Positions 41,770 to 49,708 of a stretch of 64,000 bases of DNA are shown here, one piece after another. The notes under the pieces were generated by a model. It was not told the origin of the DNA, did not search any database, and saw only the letters and a list, made by a program, of their open reading frames with translations. Both the position numbers and the translations under genes were made by a program. The stretch is from Thermoplasmata archaeon (GTDB lineage: Archaea > Thermoplasmatota > Thermoplasmata > Methanomassiliicoccales > Methanomethylophilaceae), in NCBI GenBank assembly GCA_015063125.1, contig SUTB01000004.1:62001-126000 (forward strand). Direction: 5' to 3'. Each line of letters begins with the position of its first letter. Position 1 is the first letter of the stretch.

Positions 41770-43692
41770 TCAGCGTCTCTTGTACCTAAGGGCGCGGGCG
41801 GAGTTCAGAACCGCAACGATCATGACTCCGACATCTGCGATGATGGCCAGCCACATGTTCACGATTCCCACCGCTGATAGTCCGAGGAACAGGAACTTGA
41901 TGAGCAATGTACCTACGATGTTCTCGTGGATGATCTTCATGGCCTTGCGGGAGATTCCCATGGCGGTAGCGACCTTCCTCGGGTCGTCGTCCATGATTAC
42001 AACGTCGGACGCCTCGATGGCTGCATCGGATCCAATGGCACCCATGGTGATTCCGATATCCGCTCTGACCAGCGACGGTGCATCGTTGATTCCGTCGCCT
42101 ACGAACGCGACCTTGGCGCTGGTGTCCTTCATGATCTTCTCGAGATGCTCGAGCTTGTCACCGGGGAGAAGCTGGCTGTGGACTACGTCCAGACCGATGT
42201 CTCCCGCCACCTTCTGGGCTACAGCATCGGTATCGCCGGTGAGCATGACGGTCTTCTTTATGCCTGCGGCCTTCAGATCCCTCATCGCCTCTGGTGATTC
42301 AGGTTTGATCACATCAGAGATCGTAATGGATCCCGCATATTTGCCGTCCAACGCGACATAGACGGTGGTGCCTATCATGGGGACCTCCTCGAACGTGAGG
42401 TTGAGCATCTCCATGAGTCTCTTGTTTCCGACCGCGACGGATACACCGTCGACCTTGGCGACTACTCCCTTTCCGGGGATGTCCTCCACATCGGTCACCC
42501 TTGAACGGTCGATATCCGCACCGTGGGCACGGACTAGACTCGCTGCTATCGGGTGAGGCGATGACGACTCCGCTGCCGCGGCCATCTCGATCAGCCTCTC
42601 GCGGGGCACCTCATCGCTAATGACATCGGTTACCTCGAAAACACCCTGGGTGAGGGTTCCCGTCTTGTCGAAGACGACGGTCTCCACATCGGAAAGCATC
42701 TCGAGGAAGTTCGATCCCTTTATCAGGATGCCTTCCCTGCTGGCTCCGCCGAGACCGGCGAAGAATCCGAGTGGGATGCTGATGACCAGAGCGCAGGGGC
42801 AGCTGATGACCAGGAAGGTCAATGCACGGTAGATCCAATCCGCGTAGTTGGTGTCGAGAAGCTCGATTCCCGTGAGGAAGAACAGGGCCGTCGGTATGAC
42901 TGACAGCAGAAGTGCAGCTGCCACGACGAACGGGGTGTAAACCTTGGCGAACCTGGTGATGAATGCTTCAGATTCCGATTTCCTGCTGCTGGCGTTCTCC
43001 ACCATATCGAGGATCTTGGAAACCGTAGACTCGCCGAAGTCCTTGGTGGTCTGAATCTTCAAGACGCCTGAGAGGTTTATGCTTCCGCTGAGGACCTCGT
43101 CGCCGACGATGACATCGCGAGGGATGCTCTCTCCGGTGAGGGCAGAGGTGTTCAGGGACGAGGAACCCTCGATGATGATACCGTCGATAGGGATCCTGTC
43201 ACCGGGCCTAACGACGATGGTGGTTCCGATGGCTACCTCGTCCGGAGAGACCTCGACGAGCTCTCCGTTCTCCTCCACGTAAGCGGCGTCCGGACGGATC
43301 TCCAGAAGCTTGGAGATGCTGGTCCTGCTGCTGTCCACTGCTATGGACTGGAAGAGCTCTCCGATCTGATAGAATATCATGACGGCGACGGCTTCGTCGT
43401 AGTCACCGGTGTAAGTGACTCCGAGGATCATCGCACCTATGGTGGCGACGGCCATGAGGAAATTCTCATCCATCGCCTGACCGTGGGCTATACCCTTGGC
43501 TGCCTTGATCAGGATGTCGTAACCGATGACCAGATACGGGATCAAATACAGTACGAACATCACGTACTTCAGGTTCTCCTCATCCACGGGGATGATGTTG
43601 AGGTAGGAGCAGAGCGCGAAGATTATGGTCAGCGCCGAGGCTATGATTATCCTGTACAGCATCTTCTTCTGCTTCTTTCTGAGTTGGACCAA
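41770..43692 (-). CDS. Zn/Cd/Pb-type P1B heavy-metal ATPase
   Basis: ATP-driven exporter of soft divalent metals across the cell membrane. The 640-residue protein has the intramembrane metal site SCPCAL, phosphorylation loop VFDKTGTLTQ, the P1B SSSPHPIAASL motif, the hinge GDGINDAPSLV, and a final helix with WLAIIADVGVMIV, whose Asp-x-Gly is typical of the ZntA/CadA (P1B-2) class. It lacks the N-terminal HMA domain found in most members; an HMA protein is encoded separately just upstream. The start is a TTG preceded by GGTGA; ATG 43662 is an alternative. It is transcribed after the HMA gene under an operator facing arsR. Confidence 0.94.
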   Translation of the reverse strand: MVQLRKKQKKMLYRIIIASALTIIFALCSYLNIIPVDEENLKYVMFVLYLIPYLVIGYDILIKAAKGIAHGQAMDENFLMAVATIGAMILGVTYTGDYDEAVAVMIFYQIGELFQSIAVDSSRTSISKLLEIRPDAAYVEENGELVEVSPDEVAIGTTIVVRPGDRIPIDGIIIEGSSSLNTSALTGESIPRDVIVGDEVLSGSINLSGVLKIQTTKDFGESTVSKILDMVENASSRKSESEAFITRFAKVYTPFVVAAALLLSVIPTALFFLTGIELLDTNYADWIYRALTFLVISCPCALVISIPLGFFAGLGGASREGILIKGSNFLEMLSDVETVVFDKTGTLTQGVFEVTDVISDEVPRERLIEMAAAAESSSPHPIAASLVRAHGADIDRSRVTDVEDIPGKGVVAKVDGVSVAVGNKRLMEMLNLTFEEVPMIGTTVYVALDGKYAGSITISDVIKPESPEAMRDLKAAGIKKTVMLTGDTDAVAQKVAGDIGLDVVHSQLLPGDKLEHLEKIMKDTSAKVAFVGDGINDAPSLVRADIGITMGAIGSDAAIEASDVVIMDDDPRKVATAMGISRKAMKIIHENIVGTLLIKFLFLGLSAVGIVNMWLAIIADVGVMIVAVLNSARALRYKRR

Positions 43693-43722
43693 GGTCTCAC
43701 CCGTTGATTGTTATGTTAGTGA

Positions 43723-43941
43723 TCAGAATTCGATCTCACAGTCGCTCTCGACTTTCTTGCAGTTCTTGAGGACCTGCTTCATGACTGCGTCGACATCGGC
43801 TCCGTCCTCGAACTCGACGTTCATCTTCTGGAGCACGAAATTGATGGATGCGTCCTTCACACCCTCGGTCTTCTTGGCGGCATCTTCCATCTTGGTTGCA
43901 CAGCTTGCACAGTCGACTTCGATCTTGTAGGTCTTTTTCAT
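43723..43941 (-). CDS. Stand-alone HMA metal-binding protein
   Basis: A 72-residue heavy-metal-associated domain of the ferredoxin-like fold. It starts MKKTYKIEVDCASCATKMED, where the usual GMTCxxC metal loop reads DCASC, and it ends in a second cysteine group (CKKVESDCEIEF). It probably hands metal to the ATPase encoded 30 bases downstream, standing in for that enzyme's missing N-terminal domain. The ATG at 43941 has GGTGA six bases ahead. The acidic C-terminal CEIEF is unusual for a copper chaperone and fits zinc or cadmium. Confidence 0.92.
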   Translation of the reverse strand: MKKTYKIEVDCASCATKMEDAAKKTEGVKDASINFVLQKMNVEFEDGADVDAVMKQVLKNCKKVESDCEIEF

Positions 43942-43960
43942 TTTGGTCACCTTTGCTTGT

Positions 43961-43984
43961 TTAAACAATTAAGCAATTGTTTAA
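43961..43984. promoter_or_regulatory. Palindromic operator upstream of HMA/ATPase genes
   Basis: Perfect inverted repeat with 10-bp arms TTAAACAATT and AATTGTTTAA around a 4-base spacer. A minus-strand TATA box (about 44000-44010) places the transcription start of the HMA-ATPase operon inside this site, so a bound ArsR-type repressor would block it. The arsR gene has its own TATA-like box (44044-44054). Confidence 0.7.
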
Positions 43985-44084
43985 TTGTATGATTGAACGA
44001 ATATATAATAACGATTGTAGGAAGATCTGACCAGTATAGTCATTTTTAATATATCTAGGAACAAATCACAACCCTGGTGACATA

Positions 44085-44453
44085 ATGAACGGGAGCACGC
44101 TTCCTCATGACCACGGAGATATCAAAGATATCGACGATTTCAAGACGCTTCTGTCCGAGACCTCCGGGTTCGACGATGTCGCCAAACTGCTCTCGAAGAT
44201 GGTGGACGAGACTAGGATCCGTATATTCTGGCTCCTATGTCATTACGAGGGATGCGTGATCAACATCTCCGCTATATTAGGCATGTCCAGCCCTGCCGTT
44301 TCCCATCACCTTCGCAAGCTCAAGGACGGCGGGCTCATAGAGAGCAGGCGCGAGGGGAAAGAGGTCTACTACAAAGCCGTGGATTCTCCGGAAGTCAAGT
44401 TCCTCCACAAGATGATCGAGGACCTGATGGAGATAACCTGCCCCAAGAAATGA
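44085..44453 (+). CDS. ArsR/SmtB family metal-responsive repressor
   Basis: A 122-residue winged-helix repressor that releases DNA on binding metal. The recognition region is ISAILGMSSPAVSHHLRKLKDGGLIESRREGKEVYYKAVD near residue 65. Possible metal ligands are the N-terminal HDHG, Cys in LLCHYEGC, and Asp/His in the C-terminal helix (DSPEVKFLHKMIEDL), an alpha5-type Zn site. It faces the HMA-ATPase operon across a palindromic operator and is its likely regulator. GGTGA lies five bases before the ATG. Confidence 0.93.
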   Translation: MNGSTLPHDHGDIKDIDDFKTLLSETSGFDDVAKLLSKMVDETRIRIFWLLCHYEGCVINISAILGMSSPAVSHHLRKLKDGGLIESRREGKEVYYKAVDSPEVKFLHKMIEDLMEITCPKK

Positions 44454-44467
44454 TCAAATGCTTCGGA

Positions 44468-45268
44468 TCAGCACCAGCAGTCCTTGCATTCTTCCCTGAC
44501 GACCGTCACGGGACATGCCGAATTCAAGATGATGCTCTGAGTGACCCCTCCGTGAAGGACGTCACCGGAGCACCTGCTCATGGTACCCATTATCACGAGA
44601 TCGTACATCCCCGACTGAGCGGTGATCGCTTCTGCGGGATCGCCCTCTCCGATCATCATAGTTGGTTCGATGCCTTCTGCCCTGCATCTGTCCGCGATAT
44701 CCTTCAGCAGGGATTCCGCATCCACACCCTCTCCTCTGATTGCGAATACCGTGAGCCTTCCGTTGACCTTCTTGACCGTGGATACGGCCACATCTATCGC
44801 GGCCTCGTTGATGTTGGAAACGGGCATGAGGACTTCCTCTATCCTCCTGGATCCGGATTTTATCGTGATGACGGGACAGTAGCTCTCCTCGAGCACCTTC
44901 TCGACGGTCTTCCCGATGCGTCCCATGCCGCCCTTACCTGTGACGCTGAGGATGATCTGGTCATAGGTCTTTGATAACTTGACGATGACCTCCCAGGGAA
45001 CTCCCTGGACGATCTTGGTCTCGTAATCGACACCTGCATCCTTTGCCCTGGAATCCACCCTGTCGGTGGCCTTCTGTCCCTCGGTCTGGAGCTCCAGGAT
45101 CTCATCCACGTTGCCGACGGTCCCGTACTTCATGTTGGAAGAGAAATCTACAACGTTCAGAAACGTCAGCTTGGAGCCGAAGAGCTTTGCGGAATTGATC
45201 GCGACCTCGGTTGCGATATCGGACAGCGGGCTGCCGTCCACAGGGACAAGAATCTTCTCGAATTTCAT
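44468..45268 (-). CDS. Tandem universal stress protein with C-terminal cysteine motif
   Basis: A 266-residue cytosolic protein with two universal stress (UspA) domains. The first begins MKFEKILVPVDGSPLSDIA and has IILSVTGKGGMGRIGKTVEKVL, similar to the ATP-binding loop. The second (about residues 140-255) has LVIMGTMSRCSGDVLHGGVTQ and SACPVTVVRE. It ends EECKDCWC, a CxxCxC motif outside the Usp fold that could bind metal or a redox partner. It is convergent with arsR and next to the peroxiredoxin gene, so a role in metal or oxidative stress is likely but inferred. Confidence 0.9.
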   Translation of the reverse strand: MKFEKILVPVDGSPLSDIATEVAINSAKLFGSKLTFLNVVDFSSNMKYGTVGNVDEILELQTEGQKATDRVDSRAKDAGVDYETKIVQGVPWEVIVKLSKTYDQIILSVTGKGGMGRIGKTVEKVLEESYCPVITIKSGSRRIEEVLMPVSNINEAAIDVAVSTVKKVNGRLTVFAIRGEGVDAESLLKDIADRCRAEGIEPTMMIGEGDPAEAITAQSGMYDLVIMGTMSRCSGDVLHGGVTQSIILNSACPVTVVREECKDCWC

Positions 45269-45393
45269 CTGAACACACCGCAGGGTACTGGATGTAAATC
45301 CAGTCTGATAACCGTATGACTGCGATATAATTGTAACCGATGCTGGAGAGATCGCAGGCCAGAAAGTATTACTCGAACTTTATCTGAAAAGGT

Positions 45394-45415
45394 CCAGGGC
45401 GGAATACCGCCCTGG
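45394..45415. terminator. Terminator of the peroxiredoxin gene
   Basis: CCAGGGCGG / CCGCCCTGG, a perfect 9-bp stem with a 4-base loop. On the minus strand it is followed by ACCTTTTC, and on the plus strand by TTTT. It lies seven bases after the peroxiredoxin stop. Confidence 0.8.
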
Positions 45416-45421
45416 TTTTGA

Positions 45422-46261
45422 TCATGCCTTCTTCTTGGCAGGCGCTTTCTTGACGGGTGCCTTCTTAGCAGGAACCTTCTTTGCCGGGGCCTTCTTGGCG
45501 ATTGTCTTCTTGACAGGCTTGTCCTTCTTGAAGCAGAGGAACCAGTCATAGCAGATCTTGTCAGCCTCCTTGGTCTCGACCCTGTCCTTCGCGGTTCCAC
45601 AGGATCCAGGTGCGGGGAGGATGACATCGTCTCCGGGTCTCCAGTCTGCAGGGGTTGCGACGTTGTCCTTGTCGGCCTTCTGCAGTGCGAGGATGACCCT
45701 CTTGATCTCATCGAAGTTCCTTCCGAGTGACTGGGGGTAGTAGATCATAGCCCTGATCTTTCCGACGGGGTCGATGAAGAACACGGCCCTGACAGCCTGT
45801 GTCGTGGAGACCTGGGGCTGAATCATTCCGTATTTCTTTGCTACCTCCATCTTGATGTCCTCGATGAGAGGGAACTTGATCTCAATATTCTTCTTGCCGT
45901 TCCAGTCGATCTCCTGGATTTTCCTCAGCCAAGCGATGTGCGCATAGATCGAATCAACAGAAAGTCCTACCAGCTGAACGTTGAGGGCCTCGAACTCCTT
46001 CATCATGCTCCCGAAGGTCATGAACTCAGTAGTACATACGGGAGTGAAGTCGGCAGGGTGGGAGAACAGGATGATCCACTTTCCCTTGAAGTCTCCGGGG
46101 AAGTTGATCTCGCCCTGGGTGGTGTTTGCCGTGAAGGCAGGTGCATCGTCCCCGATCATAGGGGGTTTGTTCTTGCAGCATTCGCAAGTGCATCCGTTGC
46201 AGCATTCACATCCAGAGTCGTTGCAGCATTCACATTCTTCATTCTTTGTCTTCTTAGGCAT
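45422..46261 (-). CDS. Peroxiredoxin with cysteine-cluster head and lysine/alanine/proline tail
   Basis: Thiol peroxidase of the Prx6-like archaeal class, reducing peroxides. The 279-residue product exceeds the usual 215-245. Residues 10-29 hold ten cysteines in CxCC-type groups, like a metallothionein. The Prx domain runs from about 33 to 235: FSHPADFTPVCTTEF with peroxidatic Cys76, and RAVFFIDPVGKIRAMIYYP. Cysteines near the end of the domain (GSCG, KICYDWFLC) may be resolving residues. The last 35 residues repeat AKKAPAKK-like units, as in histone H1 or bacterial Hc1/AlgP tails, and could bind DNA or RNA. An AGAGGTGA site precedes the ATG. Confidence 0.93.
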   Translation of the reverse strand: MPKKTKNEECECCNDSGCECCNGCTCECCKNKPPMIGDDAPAFTANTTQGEINFPGDFKGKWIILFSHPADFTPVCTTEFMTFGSMMKEFEALNVQLVGLSVDSIYAHIAWLRKIQEIDWNGKKNIEIKFPLIEDIKMEVAKKYGMIQPQVSTTQAVRAVFFIDPVGKIRAMIYYPQSLGRNFDEIKRVILALQKADKDNVATPADWRPGDDVILPAPGSCGTAKDRVETKEADKICYDWFLCFKKDKPVKKTIAKKAPAKKVPAKKAPVKKAPAKKKA

Positions 46262-46625
46262 AGTTCACCTCTGAAAAAATGAATCATTTGTAGATACAAA
46301 AAGGGGATTGCCGAAAAACGCATTGTTCAATGACGTTACGGAAAGACCTATTCTTTTCCCGTCCGATCACTTGGATTAGTCCTGTGGATACAACAATCAT
46401 CTGTCGTGATGATCGCAAGGATTCGATCCCTTATGTGGATGTATGCGATTGATCGCCCGTTGCAATCTATAGTCATCCTGCCCATGATAATCGAATGAGC
46501 CAGAATGTGCAATCGGACACTGGTTGTTAGCAACAAAATAATATTATTTTCATTACTAATTTTTTAGTCAAGATTAAATATCACGCCAGCACCTACATGA
46601 CTGGATTAAATATCCAAGTGATTCG
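46262..46625. promoter_or_regulatory. Divergent promoter region of peroxiredoxin and ABC importer
   Basis: No gene is seen in these 364 bases. They hold a perfect 16-bp palindrome AAAATAATATTATTTT (46535-46550) and two copies of GATTAAATATC (46572-46582 and 46604-46614). The first copy is a plausible TATA box for the importer. The palindrome resembles AT-rich iron-regulator (Fur/DtxR-type) sites, though this is a visual likeness only. Confidence 0.5.
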
Positions 46626-48056
46626 ATGGACAGAGGACAAATAGCACTCATCACGACCATTGCAGTCATACTAGTCGTAGGTGCAATCTTCACTCCCATG
46701 GAGGGTGAGGAATCCGCTGTCAAAGAAGAACTGAAGAACGTCCTTGAAAGCAACTACAACGCAGGTGCAGACTATCCTGCGCGCCTCCTCATTCTGGGGA
46801 ATGCTGACATGGACAGCGATTTTGATGAGGATGACATAAAGGTCATCGAGATGCTCATCGCCAATGGCTACGATTACATCAAGGACTACTTCGCGGACGC
46901 CAACTACGACGGCGTGATAGACCAGAATGATATCGATAAGGTCAGGGCGATGATGGACTACGACAACTTCAACGGGATCGCATACTACCACGATGTGGAC
47001 TACAGGATCTCAAGCTATGATATGAGCCGTCCGCTGAATGTCGCCAACATCCTGACGCAGACACTGGAGATGGAATGCATCCTATGTCCGGAGAACATCG
47101 TAGCCACCGACGAGAGATGCTCCTATCAGAGTTCCATGGGGAACTTCTACAAGGAATTCGAGTACGTGATCGACTACGGTCCGGACGGAAAGAACGTAGG
47201 TAACATAGGATCCCACAAGGCCCTAAATCCCGAGACAATGGCCGCAGTAGCCGCCAAGTACGCCGGCGGGAACCTCACAGTGTGGATGAACACCGTCCGC
47301 AGCTACAACCTGGACATCGAAATGCTTAGAAGCTCCGGGGTTCAGCTCGTGGCCCTGCCCTCATGGGAGAAGGCCGCCATGGTGAACGGAATACTCACCG
47401 CGGGCTACCTCTTCCACAAATGGGAAAGAGCGAACGAGTTCGTGGACTGGTATGACAGCATCAAGAACGATATGCTGCAGAAGGCCGCAGCGCTTGACGA
47501 TTCGGAAAGGAAAGGCGTCCTGGTGGCATACATCCAGACGACCGATGAGGTCGGTGACGGATACCAGCTCTGCGTCTTCAACGACGGTTACTACAGGAAC
47601 ATGCTGCAGATAGGGATAGTCGACATCAACAAGATGTACATCGAATACAAAGGGGATGTCCCGCAGGGTTACAAGTACGACATAGCAGAGCAGGACCTTG
47701 TGCAGATCCTCAGCATTTTCGATGTGGACCTCATCGTAGGTCTCTCGTCCGGACCCTACAACATCACCAAGGAGAAATTCCAATCCGAGTACGACATCCG
47801 CATAAAGCAACTGAGGAACTACTCCGAGGGGGACAACACCGAGCTCCTCGAATACGGATGGATCTACGGTACCGGGCCCAACGACCTTGCATTCCTGGCA
47901 AGCGTGGGGAACGTCCTCTACGGATGGGATTACGATGTGGAGGAGATCATCAACAAGAGCCTCGAGTTCCTCGGGATATACGGGGACGAAGAACCCGGCC
48001 AGTGGAGCTACGATTCCCTCAAGGACACTTTGATACTTTACGATCTGGAAGCTTGA
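46626..48056 (+). CDS. ABC importer substrate-binding protein with dockerin-like domain
   Basis: A 476-residue surface protein. Residues 7-25 are a signal anchor. Residues 55-118 form a dockerin-like pair of calcium loops: DMDSDFDEDDI and DANYDGVIDQNDI, each followed by a helix, as in type I dockerins. The rest is a binding protein of the iron/cobalamin type (PBP of BtuF/FecB class), with IVATDERCSYQSSMGNF and GNIGSHKALNPETMAAV near residue 200. The permease and ATPase genes that follow fix the transport role. The ligand may be iron-siderophore, haem or corrinoid; corrinoid would suit a methyl-reducing methanogen. The dockerin could anchor the protein to a cell-surface cohesin. Confidence 0.88.
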   Translation: MDRGQIALITTIAVILVVGAIFTPMEGEESAVKEELKNVLESNYNAGADYPARLLILGNADMDSDFDEDDIKVIEMLIANGYDYIKDYFADANYDGVIDQNDIDKVRAMMDYDNFNGIAYYHDVDYRISSYDMSRPLNVANILTQTLEMECILCPENIVATDERCSYQSSMGNFYKEFEYVIDYGPDGKNVGNIGSHKALNPETMAAVAAKYAGGNLTVWMNTVRSYNLDIEMLRSSGVQLVALPSWEKAAMVNGILTAGYLFHKWERANEFVDWYDSIKNDMLQKAAALDDSERKGVLVAYIQTTDEVGDGYQLCVFNDGYYRNMLQIGIVDINKMYIEYKGDVPQGYKYDIAEQDLVQILSIFDVDLIVGLSSGPYNITKEKFQSEYDIRIKQLRNYSEGDNTELLEYGWIYGTGPNDLAFLASVGNVLYGWDYDVEEIINKSLEFLGIYGDEEPGQWSYDSLKDTLILYDLEA

Positions 48057-48548
48057 ATGATGGACATGACAGAAAACAACGACAATAACGTGATGCTGAC
48101 CGTTGCTCTGGTCGCACTTCTCATAGTGGGCTCTGTCATGACATTCATGATCACCGACCTGTGGAAGAACATGACGCCAGACCCTCACGACTATTCCTCA
48201 GAATATGTTGTGGAGGGATTCTGCTACGGCGAATCCTGCAGCGGTTCAGGCGTACTGGAGTACACACCGGAGAACTCAAATTATTACCTCTACCAACTCA
48301 GCATAGAATGCTCCTCGGACAACCACTCCGAAGAGCTGAAATTGGGTCTGATTTTCGGCCTGGACGAGAACCCTCTGGATTCCGCCTACAAATATGTGGG
48401 GAAGGAAACCCTGGACAACGTCGAGACCACGGTTTGGAAATACAACGAGAAATCAACTGAATACACGGTTTACATCGGCGAAGCCTGCAAGCTCATCGCA
48501 TTCAAGGTGGCATCACAGAACCTGGATCTGAGCGGTACGATCGCTTAA
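48057..48548 (+). CDS. Membrane-anchored protein of unknown function in the ABC operon
   Basis: A 163-residue protein that I do not recognise. It has a single hydrophobic anchor at about residues 12-33 (VMLTVALVALLIVGSVMTFM), then an outward domain rich in acidic residues and tyrosine. Three cysteines lie at FCYGESCSG and IECSS, with a fourth near the C-terminus (GEACKL), so disulfides are possible. The start follows the binding-protein stop directly; ATG 48066 is another choice. Its place between binding protein and permease suggests an accessory subunit of the importer. Confidence 0.7.
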   Translation: MMDMTENNDNNVMLTVALVALLIVGSVMTFMITDLWKNMTPDPHDYSSEYVVEGFCYGESCSGSGVLEYTPENSNYYLYQLSIECSSDNHSEELKLGLIFGLDENPLDSAYKYVGKETLDNVETTVWKYNEKSTEYTVYIGEACKLIAFKVASQNLDLSGTIA

Positions 48549-48561
48549 GAGAGGATAGGAA

Positions 48562-49707
48562 ATGACCAAGATAAAGTACAGGAATATGATCAACAACATC
48601 GCCCTGAAACTACGTCTTTCAGGCAATACGATAAGCAAGCTGCGGAGCACTGGAGGACAGTCCGCAAGTGCGATGATAATCGGTCAATACCGTGCCTACA
48701 AGTACTCCAAGATGCTGATGCTCCTTGCGGTGCTCATCTTCTGTCTGATCTTCTTCGCGGTGGATATTGCCCTCGGACCTTACGATCTGGATTTCATCAA
48801 GGTCTACCAGCTGATCTTCAGCAGGCTGTTCGACTGGGATCAGGACATGACCACGCCCATGTTAGTCGTATGGAATCTCCGTATGCCGCGTGTCCTTGAA
48901 GCGCTGATCGCAGGAATAGGTCTGGCGATGGCGGGTGCTGCGATGCAGAGCATGATGAAGAATCCTCTCGCGGACCCCTATACCACCGGAATTTCCTCAG
49001 GAGCCGCGTTGGGTGCCACCCTGGCCATCGTCATGGGCATCACGCTCATCCCCGGGGGACTGGGGACCGTCTTCAACGCATTCGTGTTCGCGCTCCTCCC
49101 CGCAGGATTCATCATCCTGCTTTCTACCGTCCGCAAGCCCTCGCCAGCGATGATCATCCTATCCGGAATCTCGCTGATGTACATCTTCAATGCCGTGCAG
49201 TCCTACATCATGCTCATCGCGAATCCAGATGCCGCAGCCGCGGTATACACCTGGACCGTCGGTTCGCTCAACACAGCGAAATGGGCGAACATCCCCTATC
49301 TGCTCGAGTTCTCGCTCATAGGCGGAATCGTACTCATGTACATGGCAAGGGTGCTGAACACGATGAATTCAGGTGATGCCTACGCCAAGAGCATAGGTAT
49401 CAACGTCGAGAGGGCACGCATAATCGTCCTTGTGACGATATCCCTCATCGCCGCAGGAATCGTCTCCTTCACCGGAGTCATCGGATTCATAGGTCTGGTC
49501 GGACCTCACATCGCACGTATGTTCGTAGGATCGGACAACAAAATCCTGATACCCGCGGCGGGACTGATGGGAGCGGCCGTCATGCTGCTTGCCGACAGTC
49601 TCGTCCAGATCGTCGGAACCAACGTCCCAATAGGAGTCGTCACATCGCTTCTAGGAGGGCCAGTGTTCATGTTCCTCATCCTGAGGCAGAAGAAGGAGGT
49701 CTGGTGA
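48562..49707 (+). CDS. FecCD/BtuC-type ABC transporter permease
   Basis: Membrane channel subunit of an iron-siderophore or cobalamin importer; two copies form the pore. The 381-residue protein has about ten helices after a basic N-terminal extension of about 50 residues. Family marks are NLRMPRVLEALIAGIGLAMAGAAMQ near residue 110, NPLADPYTTGISSGAALGA, and the coupling region TGVIGFIGLVGPHIARM near residue 310. The start has GAGAGGATAGGAA upstream. The stop overlaps the lead-in of the ATPase gene, with one base between them. Confidence 0.95.
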   Translation: MTKIKYRNMINNIALKLRLSGNTISKLRSTGGQSASAMIIGQYRAYKYSKMLMLLAVLIFCLIFFAVDIALGPYDLDFIKVYQLIFSRLFDWDQDMTTPMLVVWNLRMPRVLEALIAGIGLAMAGAAMQSMMKNPLADPYTTGISSGAALGATLAIVMGITLIPGGLGTVFNAFVFALLPAGFIILLSTVRKPSPAMIILSGISLMYIFNAVQSYIMLIANPDAAAAVYTWTVGSLNTAKWANIPYLLEFSLIGGIVLMYMARVLNTMNSGDAYAKSIGINVERARIIVLVTISLIAAGIVSFTGVIGFIGLVGPHIARMFVGSDNKILIPAAGLMGAAVMLLADSLVQIVGTNVPIGVVTSLLGGPVFMFLILRQKKEVW

Positions 49708-49708
49708 T

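Noticed and set aside
46348-46536. 62-codon minus-strand ORF in the peroxiredoxin/importer promoter region
   Set aside because: It overlaps the regulatory palindrome, has no start signals and shows no protein-like composition.
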